Source: Corynebacterium endometrii
GTDB taxonomy: Bacteria > Actinomycetota > Actinomycetes > Mycobacteriales > Mycobacteriaceae
Length of the DNA stretch: 64,000 bases
NCBI RefSeq assembly: GCF_004795735.1
Contig: NZ_CP039247.1
Location: forward strand, 1,674,001 to 1,738,000
Direction of reading: 5' to 3'
Shown here: positions 44,243 through 53,566 of the stretch, piece after piece
How the letters are laid out: each line of letters begins with the position of its first letter
Position numbering within the stretch: the stretch's first letter is position 1
Notes under the pieces: model-generated
The model's input: the letters and a program-made list of their open reading frames with translations, nothing else
The model's database searches: none
What the model was told of the DNA's origin: nothing
Translations under genes and position numbers: made by a program

Positions 44243-45757
44243 GTGGCCAAATCACAGGCTAAGTCCGCTATTTCCCTGCCGGGTGCGGGCACGTTCCCCG
44301 CAGTCAAGCTGGTGAAGAAGGCGCCAAAGAAGGCCGATGCCTTTATTATCGCCACCTGCAAGGGCGAGGAGGGATTGGAGGTTCCGGCCGGTTTACTGCT
44401 CGGAGGATCCCAGCTCAAGGCCGCCTTTGAGGCCTTGGTCGCCGTTGGCGCCAAGGGAACCGCAGGTGAGGTAGTGCGCATCCCGGCTCCGGCCAAGGCG
44501 GGCGCTACCTCGATTATCGCGGTGGGCCTGGGCAGCCCCGAGCAGGTAGACGCTGAGGCGGTCCGCCGCGCCGCAGGCTCCGCGGGGCGCGCGCTCAAGG
44601 GGATTGACAGCGCCGTTGCCGACTTTGCGCACTTTGGCCTGGTGCCCGCCGTGGAGGGAATCATCCTGGGCGGCTACGTCTACAAGGGCATCCACACCGA
44701 AGATGACGCGGACGCCGCGCAGCGGGCCACCGTCTCCTTTATCTCTTCCGATAAATCGGAGGCCGCCGCATTCGAGGCCGCCAAGGTCACCGCCGAGGCG
44801 GTCATTACCGCCCGCGACCTTGTCAACACCCCATCCAATATCCTCTACCCGGCCTCCTACGCCGAACTGCTCAAGCAGGAAGGCGAAAAGGCGGGGCTAA
44901 GCGTGGACGTCCTGGATGAAAAGGAACTCGAGGCCCAGGGATTCGGCGGCATCATCGCCGTGGGCAAGGGTTCAGCGCGCCCGCCTCGCCTCGTGCGCAT
45001 GGCGTGGGAGCCGAAGAAGGCCGCCAAGCACGTGGCGCTCGTGGGCAAGGGCATAACCTTTGACACCGGCGGCATTTCCTTGAAGCCGGGCGCCGGCATG
45101 TGGGACATGATTTCCGATATGGGCGGCTCCGCGGCTATGGCCTCCGTAGCCATTGCGGCCGCGCAGCTCAAGCTTCCGGTCAAGGTCACCGCTTACCTGC
45201 CACTGGCTGAGAACATGCCGTCCGCCAACGCGTCCCGCCCCGGCGACGTGATCACCCACTACGGCGGCATCACCTCCGAGGTTCTCAACACCGACGCTGA
45301 GGGCCGCCTGGTGCTTGCCGACGCCATCGCCCGCGCGTCCGAGGACAACCCGGACGTCCTCATCGAAACCGCCACCCTCACCGGCGCCCAGATAGTCGCC
45401 CTAGGTGACCGCACCGCCGGCATCATGGGCACCGAGGAACTGCGCGATCACCTCGCAGCGCTAGGCCGCACCGTGGGTGAAAACGCGTGGGCTATGCCGC
45501 TGCTCGAAGAGCACGATGAGGAGATCAAGTCCGCTGCCGCCGATATCCGCAACATCTCCGGCAGCCGCTCCGGCGGCATGGAGTATGCCGGCACCTACCT
45601 GGGTAAGTTCGTCGGCGAGGGCATCGAGTGGGCCCACATCGATATCGCTGGGCCGTCCTACAATAACGCCGCGCCATACGGCTACACCCCGAAGAAGGCC
45701 ACCGGCGTTCCGGTGCGCACCGTCATCGCCGCATTGCGTGAGTATGCCGGCGTTTAA
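44243..45757 (+). CDS. pepA: Leucyl aminopeptidase (M17 cytosol aminopeptidase) PepA
   Basis: Hexameric dizinc aminopeptidase releasing N-terminal residues. The C-terminal catalytic domain shows VGKGITFDTGGISLKPG (metal ligands Lys and Asp), SDMGGSAAMA and the M17 signature NTDAEGRLVLADA. The GTG start at 44243 has a perfect AGGAGG upstream. The length of 504 residues is normal. Its terminator has been split by an insertion sequence (45816-47254). Confidence 0.95.
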   Translation: MAKSQAKSAISLPGAGTFPAVKLVKKAPKKADAFIIATCKGEEGLEVPAGLLLGGSQLKAAFEALVAVGAKGTAGEVVRIPAPAKAGATSIIAVGLGSPEQVDAEAVRRAAGSAGRALKGIDSAVADFAHFGLVPAVEGIILGGYVYKGIHTEDDADAAQRATVSFISSDKSEAAAFEAAKVTAEAVITARDLVNTPSNILYPASYAELLKQEGEKAGLSVDVLDEKELEAQGFGGIIAVGKGSARPPRLVRMAWEPKKAAKHVALVGKGITFDTGGISLKPGAGMWDMISDMGGSAAMASVAIAAAQLKLPVKVTAYLPLAENMPSANASRPGDVITHYGGITSEVLNTDAEGRLVLADAIARASEDNPDVLIETATLTGAQIVALGDRTAGIMGTEELRDHLAALGRTVGENAWAMPLLEEHDEEIKSAAADIRNISGSRSGGMEYAGTYLGKFVGEGIEWAHIDIAGPSYNNAAPYGYTPKKATGVPVRTVIAALREYAGV

Positions 45758-45793
45758 TGGCGCCTAGAATCGCGCCATACGCACATTAAAGAT

Positions 45794-45805
45794 ATAGGCG
45801 CCCAC
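45794..45805. terminator. Left arm of the pepA terminator, separated by the IS element
   Basis: ATAGGCGCCCAC at 45794-45805 is the exact reverse complement of GTGGGCGCCTAT at 47265-47276, which is followed by TGTTTTTGCC. Without the IS the loop would be about 17 nt, giving a classic terminator about 40 nt after pepA. Confidence 0.8.
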
Positions 45806-45876
45806 GTCCCCTCATTGAACTGCTCCCCATTAGTTGGACTGAGAAATCAGTATCCATCTAGTGGGGAGTATTTTCA

Positions 45877-46359
45877 TTGAGAGCACGAAGTTCGTTATCC
45901 GAAGCCCAGCGTGAACGGTTGGTTGCTTTGTTTGAGGAAGGGTATGGTTACGTAGCCGCAGCTCATCGCCTCGGTGTGGGGCGTGGCGCTACCCGGAAAC
46001 TGTTTAGTCGATTTCAGCTTCATGGCAGACTATGTCTTGTGGAGAAACCAACGAAGCAAACCTATTCTTTCGAGGTCAAGAAAGAAATCATCGAACGCCA
46101 TCTCGCTGGCGCGACCCGGATGGAACTGGCCAAAGAATTCAACTTGTCTTCACCGACCCTGGTTAGGGATTGGATGCGGCGCTACCGCAAAGAAGGCTGG
46201 GACGGGCTTAAACCGAAGCCTAAAGGCAGGCCTAAAGGATCAGCGAAGCCCAAACCTGTGACGGAAGAAGACAAACTGCGCCGCGAAGTCGAGCGACTGA
46301 AAGCGGAAAATGCTTACCTGAAAAAATTGCGGGACTTGAGGAACCAGGGACTCGCCTAA
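45877..46359 (+). CDS. IS3-family transposase OrfA
   Basis: DNA-binding subunit of an IS3-family transposase, 160 residues, starting at TTG 45877. Two helix-turn-helix regions (YVAAAHRLGVGRGATRKL and TRMELAKEFNLSSPTLV) are followed by a leucine-zipper-like EVERLKAENAYLKKL. The A6 run at 46320-46326 near its end is where -1 frameshifting into OrfB would occur, since the OrfB frame opens there. Confidence 0.9.
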   Translation: MRARSSLSEAQRERLVALFEEGYGYVAAAHRLGVGRGATRKLFSRFQLHGRLCLVEKPTKQTYSFEVKKEIIERHLAGATRMELAKEFNLSSPTLVRDWMRRYRKEGWDGLKPKPKGRPKGSAKPKPVTEEDKLRREVERLKAENAYLKKLRDLRNQGLA

Positions 46360-47220
46360 AGGTCCAGGCGATCGTCACCCTCAAGTCACAACACAGGCTC
46401 GAAGACCTGCTTGACGCTGCAGATCTTGCCCGTTCGACCTACTTCTATCACCTTCAACGACTCGATAGGCCTAATAAGTATGCCGAGCTAGAAGAGGAAA
46501 TCGAGAAAATCTACACCGGCAGCAAACAACGCTACGGGTATCGCCGCGTGTGGCTTGAACTGCGCACACAAGGCTTTGAAGTCAACCACAAGCTGGTGTA
46601 CAAGATCATGGATGCCAACGGTTGGAAAGCCAAGGTTCGGCGAACGACCAAGTACAGCTCGTACAAGGGGACCATCAGCAAGATAGCCGATAATATTTTG
46701 GATCGTAACTTCACCCCAGATGCACCGAATACGGCCTGGGTCAGTGACGTAACTGAGTTTAAAGTCGCAGGTAGAAAGCTCTATCTTTCACCGATTATGG
46801 ATTTATACGATCGCACGATCTTGGCGCATACGTTTAAGTACGGCGCCGACTACGGCGTTGACGGCACAGTCACTATCAGATGCGATAACGTGGCATACCC
46901 CTGGTGCAGGATTGATTGTGCATACCGATCAGGGATTCCACTACCAGCATTCGAGTTGGCGAAAGCTTATTGCGTCGTGCGGCGGCATCCAGTCCATGTC
47001 GCGTAAGGGCAACTGTTATGACAATGCGGTCATGGAGAATTTCTTTGGACATCTTAAAACCGAGATGTTCCACGGTGAGCTCTTCGCCAGTACCGAAGAA
47101 TTATCAGTAGCCATTGATGACTACATCTTCTGGTACAACACTCAACGATTGCAGGCACGCATAAAGGGCCTGACACCGATGGAATATCGGAGTCAGACCC
47201 TAGCGGCCCTAGCCGTATAG
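46320..47220 (+). pseudogene. IS3-family transposase OrfB, frameshifted
   Basis: DDE (rve) integrase domain. The frame opens in the -1 phase at the end of OrfA, has the ARSTYFYHLQRL and KQRYGYRRVWLELR segments and WVSDVTEFKV with the first catalytic Asp. At about 46831-46840 the coding moves to a second frame: DRTILAHT continues as LSTAPTTALTAQSLSDAIT, WHTPGAGLIVHTDQGFHY (second Asp) and NCYDNAVMENFFGHLK (Glu). One extra base in the TTTAAG run there explains it. This copy is therefore probably unable to transpose by itself. Confidence 0.82.
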
Positions 47221-47264
47221 AATTAACCCAGTCCAACTTTCGGGGGCTAGTTCACATCGGGATT

Positions 47265-47276
47265 GTGGGCGCCTAT
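47265..47276. terminator. Right arm of the split pepA terminator
   Basis: GTGGGCGCCTAT, followed by TGTTTTTGCC; it pairs with 45794-45805 across the IS. On the minus strand the intact hairpin would also have served the gene at 47297. Confidence 0.8.
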
Positions 47277-47296
47277 TGTTTTTGCCTCGCGCGGCG

Positions 47297-47698
47297 CTAT
47301 ACCGGCGGGCCTGGGTTTTCTCCGCGCTCGAACTTTTCACGACGGGCGCGTTGTTGTTTACGCTTGCGCAGGATGCGCTCGCGTTCCAAGCGCTCGCGCA
47401 TGCGCTGCGGGTACCCCGTGTCCTCCACGTCGTAGACGGCGCAGCCCAGCAGGCGCGCCACCGCATCAATGCCCTTTGGCCCGCCGATGCGGCGGCGGAT
47501 GAAATCGCCGTTTTCATCCACAACGACCACGGACATCTCATTGACCACGGTCTCTGGCTCCACGAATGCCTCAAGGAAGGCGCGACCCTGCGCCCACTGT
47601 TGCAACGCGGCGGCATCGGCCTCCCGGATGGTGTCACCGGGGGCTCGCGGCGGGCGCAGCTGGGACTTGGATCTGTTGCGGCGGAAAGGGTTGAACAC
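47297..47698 (-). CDS. Conserved corynebacterial hypothetical protein
   Basis: A 133-residue soluble protein between pepA and aceF. It has a basic N-terminus (FNPFRRNRSKSQLRPPR), a compact middle region with VVVVDENGDFIRRRIGG and GIDAVARLLGCAVYDVED, and a strongly basic C-terminal helix (RERLERERILRKRKQQRAR). No catalytic motif is recognised. It starts at a GTG at 47698. Homologues at the same locus in related species are likely, but the function is unknown. Confidence 0.75.
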   Translation of the reverse strand: MFNPFRRNRSKSQLRPPRAPGDTIREADAAALQQWAQGRAFLEAFVEPETVVNEMSVVVVDENGDFIRRRIGGPKGIDAVARLLGCAVYDVEDTGYPQRMRERLERERILRKRKQQRARREKFERGENPGPPV

Positions 47699-47850
47699 GG
47701 CTCCCCATTCTAATACAGCCTGCTATCCACCCCATTAGGTGGTGTGCCGGCAAAAATTATGAACTCCGAATGCGCAGCAGGAAGGCCAAACCGGTAGGCT
47801 GTTCATGAGAAACTAAGTTTATTTCCAACATTCGAGGAGTCTTATAAACC

Positions 47851-50340
47851 ATGGCGCACTCCGTTGAGATGCCTGAGCTGGGCGAATCCGTAACCGAGGG
47901 GACCATCACCCAGTGGCTGAAGTCCGTTGGTGACACCGTTGAGGTTGACGAGCCTTTGCTCGAGGTATCCACCGATAAGGTCGATACTGAAATCCCATCC
48001 CCCGTCGCTGGCACCATCCTTGAAATCAAGGCTGAGGAAGATGACACCGTCGACGTCGGTGCGGTCATCGCCATCATCGGTGATGAGGGTGAGTCGGCTG
48101 ATTCTTCTGATGACGATGCCGCAGAAGAGGAAGCTAACGATGAGGCTGAGGACAATGAGTCCGCCGACTCTGATTCCTCGGATGCTGAGGCTTCTGAGTC
48201 CGGTGACGCCACGGACGTTGAGATGCCTGAGCTGGGCGAGTCCGTAACTGAGGGCACCATCACCCAGTGGCTCAAGTCTGTTGGCGATGACGTTGAGGTT
48301 GATGAGCCTCTGCTCGAGGTATCCACCGATAAGGTCGATACTGAGATTCCTTCCCCGTTAGCCGGCAAGCTGCTGGAGATCCTGGCCGAGGAGGATGACA
48401 CCGTTGACGTAGGCGCGGTCATCGCCAAGATCGGCTCCGGCTCCGCTCCTTCTTCCTCCAGCAAGTCCGAGGAGAAGAAGGAAGACAAGGCTGAGGAGAA
48501 GGACGAGCCTAAGACCGAGGAGAAGGAAGAGAAGAAGCCTTCCAAGAAGTCCTCCGGTTCCGCTACCGAGGTTGCCATGCCTGAGCTGGGCGAGTCCGTA
48601 ACTGAGGGCACCATCACCCAGTGGCTCAAGTCCGTTGGTGACACCGTTGAGGTTGATGAGCCACTGCTGGAGGTATCCACAGACAAGGTGGACACCGAGG
48701 TTCCTTCCCCGGTAGCCGGCACCATCCTCGAGATCCTGGCGGAAGAGGATGACACCGTCGACGTGGGCGCCATCATCGTCAAGATCGGCGACGCCGATGC
48801 GGCCGGCGACTCCGACGATTCCGATGATGATGTTCCTTCCGAGGAGCACATCGAGGAGGCGGAGTCCAAGGAAGACAATGACACCGTTGACGAGGCTGCT
48901 GACGATTCCGACGCTGACTCCGGTGACGCTACTGACGTCTCCATGCCTGAGCTGGGCGAGTCCGTAACTGAGGGCACCATCACCCAGTGGCTCAAGTCCG
49001 TTGGTGACACCGTTGAGGTTGACGAGCCACTGCTGGAGGTATCCACGGACAAGGTCGATACTGAGGTACCTTCCCCAGTAGCCGGCACCTTGCTGGAAAT
49101 CCTGGCCGAGGAGGATGACACCGTCGACGTGGGCGCGGTCATCGCCAAGATCGGCTCCGGCTCCGCATCCTCCAAGAAGGAGGACAAGGCTTCCTCTAAG
49201 AAGGAGGACAAGCCTGAGGAGGATTCCAAGAAGAAGGAAGACGCTAAGGAAGCCGGCAAGAAGGCCGACAAGGCTGAGAAGGATGAGTCCGCCGAGAAGG
49301 TAGATGACTCCAAGAAGGACGAGTCCAAGGCCGAAAAGAAGGACAAGACCGAAAAGTCTGACCCTAAGAGCTCCGGCGCATCCACCAAGGTGGACAACGG
49401 TGACAACGTTCCTTACGTCACCCCGCTGGTACGCAAGCTGGCCGACAAGCACGGCGTGGACCTAAACACCATCGAGGGCACCGGCGTTGGCGGCCGCATC
49501 CGTAAGCAGGATGTCCTGGCTGCCGCCAAGGGTGAGGCACCGGCTGCCGAGTCCGCTCCAGCCGAGTCCGGCAAGCGCAGCAACTGGTCCACCAAGTCCG
49601 TTGACCCTGAAAAGGCTGAGCTCATCGGCACCACTCAGAAGGTCAACCGCATCCGTGAGATCACCGCTTCCAAGATGGTTGAGGCTCTGCAGGTTTCGGC
49701 ACAGCTCACCCACGTCCAGGAAGTTGACGTCACCGCAATCGCCGATCTGCGCAAGAAGTCCAAGCCAGCGTTCGCCGAGAAGTATGGCGCTAACCTGACC
49801 TACCTGCCGTTCTTCGTGAAGGCGGCGGTTGAGGCCCTGGTATCTCATCCAAACGTCAACGCTTCCTACAACCCTGACACCAAGGAGATGACCTACCACG
49901 CCGACGTGAACGTGGCCATCGCCGTGGACACCCCTAAGGGCCTCTTGACCCCTGTCATCCACAAGGCTCAGGACAAGCCCCTGCCGGAGATCGCTCAGGC
50001 TATCGCGGAGCTGGCTGACAAGGCGCGCAACAACAAGCTGAAGCCAAATGACCTCACGGGTGCTACCTTTACCATCACCAACATCGGTTCTGAGGGTGCG
50101 CTGCTGGATACCCCGATCCTGGTTCCGCCACAGGCAGGCATCCTGGGTACCGCGGCCATCACGAAGCGCCCAGTGGTTGTGACCGAGGACGGCCAGGATG
50201 CAATCGCCATCCGCCAGATGTGCTACCTGCCATTCACCTACGATCACCAGGTTGTCGATGGCGCGGACGCAGGCCGCTTCATCACCACCATCAAGGACCG
50301 CTTGGAGACCGCAGACTTCGAGTCTGACCTGGCCCTCTAG
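47851..50340 (+). CDS. aceF: Dihydrolipoamide acyltransferase E2 (AceF/SucB) with four lipoyl domains
   Basis: Core acyltransferase of the pyruvate (and in corynebacteria also 2-oxoglutarate) dehydrogenase complex. Four near-identical lipoyl domains carry the lipoyl Lys in STDKVDTE at residues 43, 161, 279 and 401, separated by acidic, Glu/Asp/Ser/Lys-rich linkers. Then comes the subunit-binding domain (VTPLVRKLADKHGVD, about 522-556) and the catalytic domain with the HQVVDGADAGRF motif (H799, D803). C. glutamicum AceF has three lipoyl domains, so a fourth is notable. The product has 829 residues, acidic overall. Confidence 0.95.
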   Translation: MAHSVEMPELGESVTEGTITQWLKSVGDTVEVDEPLLEVSTDKVDTEIPSPVAGTILEIKAEEDDTVDVGAVIAIIGDEGESADSSDDDAAEEEANDEAEDNESADSDSSDAEASESGDATDVEMPELGESVTEGTITQWLKSVGDDVEVDEPLLEVSTDKVDTEIPSPLAGKLLEILAEEDDTVDVGAVIAKIGSGSAPSSSSKSEEKKEDKAEEKDEPKTEEKEEKKPSKKSSGSATEVAMPELGESVTEGTITQWLKSVGDTVEVDEPLLEVSTDKVDTEVPSPVAGTILEILAEEDDTVDVGAIIVKIGDADAAGDSDDSDDDVPSEEHIEEAESKEDNDTVDEAADDSDADSGDATDVSMPELGESVTEGTITQWLKSVGDTVEVDEPLLEVSTDKVDTEVPSPVAGTLLEILAEEDDTVDVGAVIAKIGSGSASSKKEDKASSKKEDKPEEDSKKKEDAKEAGKKADKAEKDESAEKVDDSKKDESKAEKKDKTEKSDPKSSGASTKVDNGDNVPYVTPLVRKLADKHGVDLNTIEGTGVGGRIRKQDVLAAAKGEAPAAESAPAESGKRSNWSTKSVDPEKAELIGTTQKVNRIREITASKMVEALQVSAQLTHVQEVDVTAIADLRKKSKPAFAEKYGANLTYLPFFVKAAVEALVSHPNVNASYNPDTKEMTYHADVNVAIAVDTPKGLLTPVIHKAQDKPLPEIAQAIAELADKARNNKLKPNDLTGATFTITNIGSEGALLDTPILVPPQAGILGTAAITKRPVVVTEDGQDAIAIRQMCYLPFTYDHQVVDGADAGRFITTIKDRLETADFESDLAL

Positions 50341-50371
50341 GCCTCACAGAGCTTGAGTTAAGCGGCTAGAT

Positions 50372-50414
50372 CGCCTTGGCTCTCCCCTACTCGGGGAGAG
50401 CCAAGGCGGTTTTC
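50372..50414 (+). terminator. Rho-independent terminator of aceF
   Basis: Hairpin CGCCTTGGCTCTCCCC / GGGGAGAGCCAAGGCG with a 5-nt loop, followed by GTTTTCG. Confidence 0.9.
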
Positions 50415-50688
50415 GCGTTTTGTGGCCGTTGAACAACCACCCCCATATTCGTTCAATCGGGAAATTATCTTTCCCGCATACTATGCAGTGGGGTGCGTCG
50501 CTTTAATCTCCTCATGCAGGGGTTTGAGCACGCGCTGGGACGCATAATCTGAGAACCGAGATCGTCTAAATATTTGCCACATCTTTTTCCCACTGTGACC
50601 CGTCCGACAGTCATATAATGGGGCGCGTATGGCGGTGTTGCTTTCCGCCTGATTTCTATGCCTTTTAACGAAAAGGAGCACGCTAATA
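50415..50688 (+). promoter_or_regulatory. gcvPTH promoter region
   Basis: No gene is seen. A consensus TATAAT lies at 50614-50619 with a spaced T/G-rich -35 region before it, predicting a 5' leader of about 65 nt that contains a short GGCGG/CCGCC hairpin and ends in AAAGGAG before the gcvP ATG. I looked for a glycine riboswitch and did not see one. Confidence 0.65.
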
Positions 50689-53547
50689 ATGGAGTTCATC
50701 TCGCGCCATTTAGGCCCAGATGCATCAGAAACATCCACCATGCTGTCCAAGTTGGGCTATGACTCGGTAGAAGCGCTGGTGACGGCGGCCATCCCGCAGG
50801 CCATCGTTTCTGATTCCCCGCTCGATATGCCGGAAGGCCTGAGTGAATACGCGGCCCAGGCTCGCCTGCAGGAATACGCGGAGAAGAATGTTGTCCTGAA
50901 GTCCTTCTACGGCCAGGGCTACTCTGACACCATTACCCCTCCGGTTATCCGCCGCGGGCTGATAGAAGACGCCGGCTGGTACACCGCTTACACCCCGTAC
51001 CAGCCAGAAATCTCCCAGGGCCGCCTCGAGGCGCTGCTTAACTTCCAGACCCTTATCCAAGACCTGACCGGGCTGCCCATCGCCAACGCTTCCCTGCTTG
51101 ATGAAGCCTCCGCGGTTGCCGAGGCGGTGGGCCTTATGGCCCGCGCGGTAAAGAAGGGACGCCGCGTTGTGCTGGATTCCCGCCTGCATCCTCAGGTGCT
51201 CGCCGTGGCCGCCGAGCGCGCCCGCGCCAGTGAGCTTGAGGTTGAGATCACGGACCTGACCGATGGCCTCGTGGGCGAGGACATCGTGGGAATCGTGGGC
51301 GCCTACACCGGCACCGAGGGCGACATTGCGGACCTGCGCAAGGTCATCGAAGAGGCCCACACCCGCGGCGGCCAGGCAACCCTGGTTGCCGATCCCCTGT
51401 CGCTGCTCCTGCTGGAATCCCCCGGCGAGCTTGGCGCCGATATCGCCGTTGGTTCCACGCAGCGTTTCGGTGTTCCACTATTCTTCGGCGGTCCTCACGC
51501 GGCATACATGGCGGTGACGGATAAGCTCAAGCGCCAGATGCCGGGCCGCCTGGTAGGCGTGTCCAAGGATGCCGACGGAAAGCCCGCATACCGCCTGTCC
51601 CTGCAGACCCGTGAGCAGCACATTCGCCGCGAGCGCGCCACCTCCAATATTTGTACCGCACAGGCGTTGCTGGCCAACGTGGCCTCCATGTACGCGGTCT
51701 ACCACGGCCCTAAGGGGCTTAAGGCGATTGCGGAGCGCGTCCACCTGCTCGCCTCCCAGTTCGCCACGGCCGTAAAGTCCGCCGGCAATAAGACCACCGC
51801 CGAGTACTTCTTTGACACCGTGACCGTTGCCGGCGTCGACGCCCAGGCAATCAAGGCGGATCTGCAGGCGAACGGCTACCTGGTTCGTGCCATCGGCCAG
51901 GACAAGGTCTCCGTTTCCTTCGGTGAATCCGCTACCGCCGAAGACGTCGTGGCCCTGGCCGCGGCCTTCGGCGCGTCAACCTCCGTGGACGCGCTGGATG
52001 ATAACGCCTCCGCGCTGCCGGAATCCCTGGCGCGCACCAGCGAATATCTCACCCACGAGATCTTCAACTCCATGCACTCCGAGACCCAGATGCTGCGCTA
52101 CCTGCGCACGCTGGCTGACAAGGACTTGGCGCTGGACCGCACCATGATCCCCCTGGGCTCTTGCACCATGAAGCTCAACCCAACCGCGGCCATGGAGCCT
52201 ATCTCCTGGCCGGAGTTCGCCAACATTCACCCATACGCCCCTGAGGAAACCACTGAGGGTTGGCGCCTACTCATTGAGGAATTGGAAGGCTGGCTCGCGG
52301 AAATCACCGGCTACGCCAAGGTCTCCATCCAGCCCAACGCCGGTTCCCAGGGCGAACTGGCTGGCCTGCTCGCCATCCGCCGCTACCACGTGGCCAACGG
52401 CGACCACGGCCGCGACGTGGTGCTAATCCCTGCGTCCGCACACGGCACCAATGCCGCATCCGCAACGCTAGCCAACCTGCGCGTGGCGGTGGTCAAGACC
52501 GCGGATGACGGCTCTATCGATACCTCCGATCTGGACGCCAAGATTGAGCAGTATGGCGAGCACATCGCCGGAATCATGATTACCTACCCATCGACCCACG
52601 GCGTCTTTGACCCCGAGGTCCGCGAGGTATGCGACAAGGTCCATGCCGCCGGCGGCCAGGTCTACATCGATGGCGCAAACATGAACGCCCTCTCCGGTTG
52701 GGCAAAGCCCGGTCAGTTTGGCGGGGACGTATCCCACCTCAACCTGCATAAGACCTTCACCATTCCTCATGGCGGCGGCGGCCCAGGAGTTGGCCCCGTT
52801 GGCGTAGCAGAACACCTGGTGCCATTCCTGCCGACGGATGCCAATGATCCCGCCATCGACCCGGCCGAGCCTACCGCGGAGGGCAAGGGCGTTCCTTCCA
52901 CCGCCGCTAAGTACGGCTCCGCCGGCGTGCTGCCGATTTCCTGGGCGTACCTGGCCATGGCCGGCGCACAGGGCATCAAGGACGCCACCTCGTGGGCGAT
53001 CCTGGGGGCTAACTACCTGGCCCACGAGCTCAAGGATTCCTTCCCGGTTCTCTACACCGGCAACGAGGACCTGGTGGCCCATGAGTGCATCTTTGACCTG
53101 CGCCCACTCACGGACGAGTCTGGCGTGACGGCCGCGGACGTTGCCAAGCGCCTGATTGACTACGGCTTCCACGCCCCAACCCTGTCCTTCCCGGTCTCCG
53201 GCACCCTGATGGTGGAGCCAACCGAGTCCGAGGATCTGGGTGAATTGGAGCGCTTCGTCACCGCTATGCGCGCCATCCGCGCCGAGATTCAGGAAATCAT
53301 CGACGGCAAGGTCGCCTACGAGGATTCCGTCATCCACAACGCGCCGTTTACCGCGGAGGCCGCAACCGCCGATGACTGGGAGTACGGATTCAGCCGAGCC
53401 AAGGCCGTCTACCCGCTAGATTCCCTGCGACGCACCAAGTACTACCCACCGGTTCGCCGCATCGATGAGGCCTACGGTGACCGCAATCTGGTTTGTTCCT
53501 GCCCGCCGCCAGAGGCATTCGATACCGCTTCCCAACCAACGAACTAA
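50689..53547 (+). CDS. gcvP: Glycine dehydrogenase (aminomethyl-transferring), P protein
   Basis: PLP-dependent decarboxylase of the glycine cleavage system. The fused two-half form (952 residues) has the N-terminal FISRHLGPD motif, the middle TMIPLGSCTMKLNPTAAM block, and the PLP site LNLHKTFTIPHGGGGPG with K688. It is the first gene of gcvP-gcvT-gcvH, and gcvT follows 19 nt downstream. It forms methylene-THF, CO2 and NH3 from glycine together with GcvT, GcvH and an Lpd encoded elsewhere. Confidence 0.96.
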   Translation: MEFISRHLGPDASETSTMLSKLGYDSVEALVTAAIPQAIVSDSPLDMPEGLSEYAAQARLQEYAEKNVVLKSFYGQGYSDTITPPVIRRGLIEDAGWYTAYTPYQPEISQGRLEALLNFQTLIQDLTGLPIANASLLDEASAVAEAVGLMARAVKKGRRVVLDSRLHPQVLAVAAERARASELEVEITDLTDGLVGEDIVGIVGAYTGTEGDIADLRKVIEEAHTRGGQATLVADPLSLLLLESPGELGADIAVGSTQRFGVPLFFGGPHAAYMAVTDKLKRQMPGRLVGVSKDADGKPAYRLSLQTREQHIRRERATSNICTAQALLANVASMYAVYHGPKGLKAIAERVHLLASQFATAVKSAGNKTTAEYFFDTVTVAGVDAQAIKADLQANGYLVRAIGQDKVSVSFGESATAEDVVALAAAFGASTSVDALDDNASALPESLARTSEYLTHEIFNSMHSETQMLRYLRTLADKDLALDRTMIPLGSCTMKLNPTAAMEPISWPEFANIHPYAPEETTEGWRLLIEELEGWLAEITGYAKVSIQPNAGSQGELAGLLAIRRYHVANGDHGRDVVLIPASAHGTNAASATLANLRVAVVKTADDGSIDTSDLDAKIEQYGEHIAGIMITYPSTHGVFDPEVREVCDKVHAAGGQVYIDGANMNALSGWAKPGQFGGDVSHLNLHKTFTIPHGGGGPGVGPVGVAEHLVPFLPTDANDPAIDPAEPTAEGKGVPSTAAKYGSAGVLPISWAYLAMAGAQGIKDATSWAILGANYLAHELKDSFPVLYTGNEDLVAHECIFDLRPLTDESGVTAADVAKRLIDYGFHAPTLSFPVSGTLMVEPTESEDLGELERFVTAMRAIRAEIQEIIDGKVAYEDSVIHNAPFTAEAATADDWEYGFSRAKAVYPLDSLRRTKYYPPVRRIDEAYGDRNLVCSCPPPEAFDTASQPTN

Positions 53548-53566
53548 TTCGTGAGGAGAAAAGTAT

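Larger units (their letters stand above)
45816..47254 (+). mobile_element. IS3-family insertion sequence, 1439 bp
   Basis: Ends are imperfect inverted repeats beginning TGAACT (left) and ending AGTTCA (right), with a shared AGTTGGACTG block inside each. The 3-bp direct repeat CAT flanks both sides (45813-45815 and 47255-47257), as expected of a recent IS3-type insertion. Internally there is an OrfA with helix-turn-helix and leucine-zipper features and an OrfB with the DDE domain; OrfB has an extra frameshift and is probably inactive. Confidence 0.9.

Noticed and set aside
47757..49406. 549-residue minus-strand open frame opposite aceF
   Set aside because: It is the complement of the repetitive lipoyl and acidic-linker codons, giving a Ser/Leu-rich low-complexity product with no family features; aceF is certain.
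50415..50688. Glycine riboswitch ahead of gcvP
   Set aside because: Expected in some bacteria, but I could not find the conserved tandem aptamer motifs; the predicted leader is only about 65 nt.
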